Positions 61,867 through 64,000 of a stretch of DNA of 64,000 bases are shown here, piece by piece. This DNA comes from an uncultured Roseateles sp. Lineage in GTDB: Bacteria; Pseudomonadota; Gammaproteobacteria; Burkholderiales; Burkholderiaceae_C. Below the pieces are notes generated by a model. It was given only the letters and a program-made list of their open reading frames with translations. It did no database searches and was not told the DNA's origin. Where the stretch lies: positions 124,001-188,000 of the forward strand of contig NZ_CAMFJS010000005.1 in NCBI RefSeq assembly GCF_945956965.1, in the 5' to 3' direction. Positions within the stretch are counted from its first letter, which is position 1; each line of letters starts with the position of its first letter. Position numbers and translations under genes: made by a program.

Positions 61867-64000
61867 ATGAAAATCAACAAGCCCAGCTGGGGCACTTTTT
61901 TGGTGGTTTGCATTGTCTTGATGATATGCACCACGGCCTTCTTTCTGCTGCGCGAGCGGGCGCAGATTTGGTCTAGCGCGACGCAGAACAGTCGTGATGC
62001 TGCCATCAGCCTGCAGACATCCATGAGCAGCCTGCTGGCCCAATCGGTCGCCAGCATCGAAGGCATTCAGCAGCATCTGCAACTGGATGAAAACCTCGGG
62101 GGCAACGAAGCCATTCGCATCACCCGCAGTGCAATGCGGTTTGACCCGCTCTCCAGCTACCTGGGCTTCAGGGATCGGGTCAGCGGCCGCTACTTCGTCA
62201 TGGACCGAGAGGGGCATCTGGTCAATACGGCCGTGGGCCGCTAACTGGCCACGCAATGGAGCAGCCCGAATTCCGATCGAGTCGAGATCCTGCCACTGGT
62301 GCAAATGCCAGGGGACTCGACCTGGTACATGCCTCTGCTGCTGAAGATTGAGGGGAGAGAGGTCGAGTCTGACCTCACCTTTTCGCTGGTTTCGGTCAAT
62401 CGCTTGGTGGCGGGCACCTCACATTTGAAGAGCATACCCGGCAGCTTTCTGGTCATCATCAACACCAACGGCCGCCGCCTGCTGAGGCTCAAGAAGCTGG
62501 ATGAGCCACAGGACGTCAACGGCCCACCCGTGACCCAGGACATCATTGACTTAATCAAAAGGCACAAACAAGGCAACTTCGAACGCGTTAGCGCCCTTGA
62601 CGGCGTGCGCTCGATCTTCGGCTATTCGGTTTCTGACACCTTACCCTTCCAAGTCGCCATCGGCGTTCCAGTGAGCCTGCTGCAAGAGCGCTGGACCACG
62701 CAGTCCCTGGCGCCGCTGATCGTGCTGCTGGTCTCCATTAGCTTGATCGCTTGGCTGGGCTCACGGCTGAAAGAAGCCTTTCGGCAACTTCAAGCCACCA
62801 CCACAGAGCAGGCGTACGCAGCCAGGCATGACAAGCTGACCGGCCTGCTCAGCCGTGAAGCCTTTATTCATGACGTCAGCCAACAGATGGCCGCGGCCAC
62901 CTCGCAGGACGAGAGGGCCACCGAGCCCGCCACCGTCATGTTGCTGAACCTGAATCGATTCAAGGACATCAACGACACCTTGGGCCATGAAGCGGGCGAC
63001 AGCCTTTTGGTCGAAGTAGGTCGCCGCCTCACCGACTCCTTGGCCGGCAGTACGGCCCTGGTCGCACGCCTGGGCGGTGACGAATTCGCCGTCTACATGG
63101 CCGAGTCGACAGCCATCGAGTGGCTATCGCAAGCGCCTCACTCGGGCTACGCCAGAGTGTCCAGACGCTTGCAAGTCCATCGCAGCGAATTGGAGTTCTC
63201 CGCCAGCATCGGCTATGCGAACTGGCCACAAGATGCAGCCAGCACCGATGAGCTGCTGCGCTGCGCCGATGTGGCCATGAATTTCGCCAAGCAGAACCTC
63301 AAGCCCATGAGCGCCTACCTGGCCGCCTTCGACAGCTTCTCGCCGGACATGCTGGACTTGCGCGTCGACTTCATCAAAGCCTTGCGCAGCAACGGGCTGA
63401 GCCTGGAATACCAGGCCAAAGTCAGGCTCAGCGACGGCGCTTTGATCGGCGTGGAGGCGCTGTCGCGCTGGGTCCACCCGAGCAAGGGCAATATCCCACC
63501 TTTGACCTTCATCCCGCTGGCCGAGAACTCAGAGCTGATTCACGACTTCACGCATTTCGTTCTGGAAGCCGCCCTGCTTCAGGCCAAGGCCTGGGCGCAA
63601 GAAAGGCATCCGCTGCCGGTGGCAGTCAATCTGAGCGTGAACAACTTGCTTGACCATCGTTTCGTTGAGCGCCTGGATGCACTGCTCAGGCGCATCGACC
63701 TGGCGCCTCATTTGCTGGAAATTGAAGTCACCGAAAGTGCTGTGATGCGCCACCCCGAGCTCACGCTCAAGACCCTGCACGCTATCCGGGACATGGGCCT
63801 GCGGCTTGCCATTGACGACTTCGGCACCGGCTATGCCTCGTTGGCCTATTTGAAGCAGCTACCCGTTCACTGCCTCAAGATCGATCGCGCCTTCATCGAC
63901 AACTTGGAAGGCGACGATGCCAACCGGCGCATCGTCAAGAGCTCCATTCAACTCGCCCACGAATTCAATCTCGATGTGGTGGCCGAAGGCGTTGAAGACG
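61867..64000 (+). pseudogene. Membrane GGDEF-EAL protein interrupted by an in-frame stop; 3' end outside window
   Basis: From the ATG at 61867 the frame encodes a membrane helix (about residues 10-28) and the beginning of a periplasmic Cache-like sensor, then meets TAA at 62242-62244 after 125 codons. The same frame continues without further stops to the window end. It encodes the rest of the sensor, a second membrane helix (SLAPLIVLLVSISLIAWLG), a GGDEF domain with intact GGDEF at 63073-63087, and an EAL domain with EAL at 63454-63462 and DDFGTGYASLAYLKQLP. Changing only one base (CAA to TAA, Gln codon) would restore a single reading frame. It is therefore a probable nonsense mutation, unless a sequence error or stop-codon read-through is involved. 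If intact it would both make and degrade cyclic di-GMP. Confidence 0.82.

Noticed and set aside
1-64000. tRNA or rRNA genes, CRISPR arrays, transposases and prophage genes
   Set aside because: No sequence with a cloverleaf, spacer-repeat periodicity, transposase motif or terminal inverted repeats was seen; a tRNAscan or ISfinder search would be needed to be certain.

Overview
The window reads as chromosomal DNA of a GC-rich betaproteobacterium, most likely a Burkholderiales member of the Roseateles/Paucibacter/Kinneretia type (inference). The reasons are the ribF-ileS-lspA gene order, a PEP-CTERM/PrsT surface-protein module, the density of hybrid histidine kinases, and secreted cyanophycinases. 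About 45 protein genes are annotated. No tRNA, rRNA, CRISPR array or insertion sequence was recognised. Many long ORFs antisense to real genes are high-GC shadows and are left out.

Layout. 1-2.9 kb: the end of a small secreted sulfite-oxidase-fold protein, then a hybrid sensor kinase. 2.9-5.2 kb: murB, yajQ and a retropepsin-like periplasmic protease. 5.3-9.2 kb: the TPR protein PrsT and a PEP-CTERM surface protein carrying a thioester-domain-like Cys/Gln signature. 9.4-12.4 kb: a pimeloyl-CoA-dehydrogenase-like pair behind a perfect palindrome, and an RsuA-type pseudouridine synthase. 12.7-21.9 kb: a hybrid kinase, ribF-ileS-lspA, a DUF2189 membrane protein and a PAS kinase. 21.9-29.3 kb: QOR, SDR, DMT transporter, nitronate monooxygenase, a diguanylate cyclase and a HAMP kinase. 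29.6-35.9 kb: an outer-membrane barrel protein, a small membrane protein, a LuxR-type response regulator that overlaps tail-to-tail with a hybrid kinase, a lone ABC-type binding protein in an operon with that kinase, and a PAP2/vanadium-haloperoxidase-fold protein. 36-40.3 kb: an MHS-family transporter, a DsbA-fold isomerase, DUF1289, YbaK and an orphan ParB-like protein.

40.4-55.4 kb is the most interesting region: an apparent cyanophycin-utilisation locus. One leftward run of six genes encodes a secreted cyanophycinase, a CphZ/AotO-like zinc hydrolase for beta-Asp-Arg, a YfcC-type transporter, an ArgR-like AraC/GATase regulator, an arginine N-succinyltransferase (AstA/AruG) and a shortened AstA paralogue. 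Divergent from the first gene is a TonB-dependent receptor, and next to it lies a second cyanophycinase/TonB-receptor divergent pair. Both divergent intergenic regions carry elements that fit the Pseudomonas ArgR half-site pattern (TGTCGC-N8-AA-N5) at the same distance from a conserved -10-like hexamer. The proposed flow is: extracellular cyanophycin is cut to beta-Asp-Arg, which passes the outer membrane through the TonB receptors and the inner membrane through the YfcC-type carrier. CphZ splits it to Asp and Arg, and arginine enters the AST pathway, with arginine-responsive control.

55.4-64 kb: a small lipoprotein, YceH, an SDR, an unknown lipoprotein-like protein, ETF-ubiquinone oxidoreductase, a GNAT acetyltransferase, a PaiB-like protein, and a GGDEF-EAL gene interrupted by an in-frame TAA that runs off the window end.
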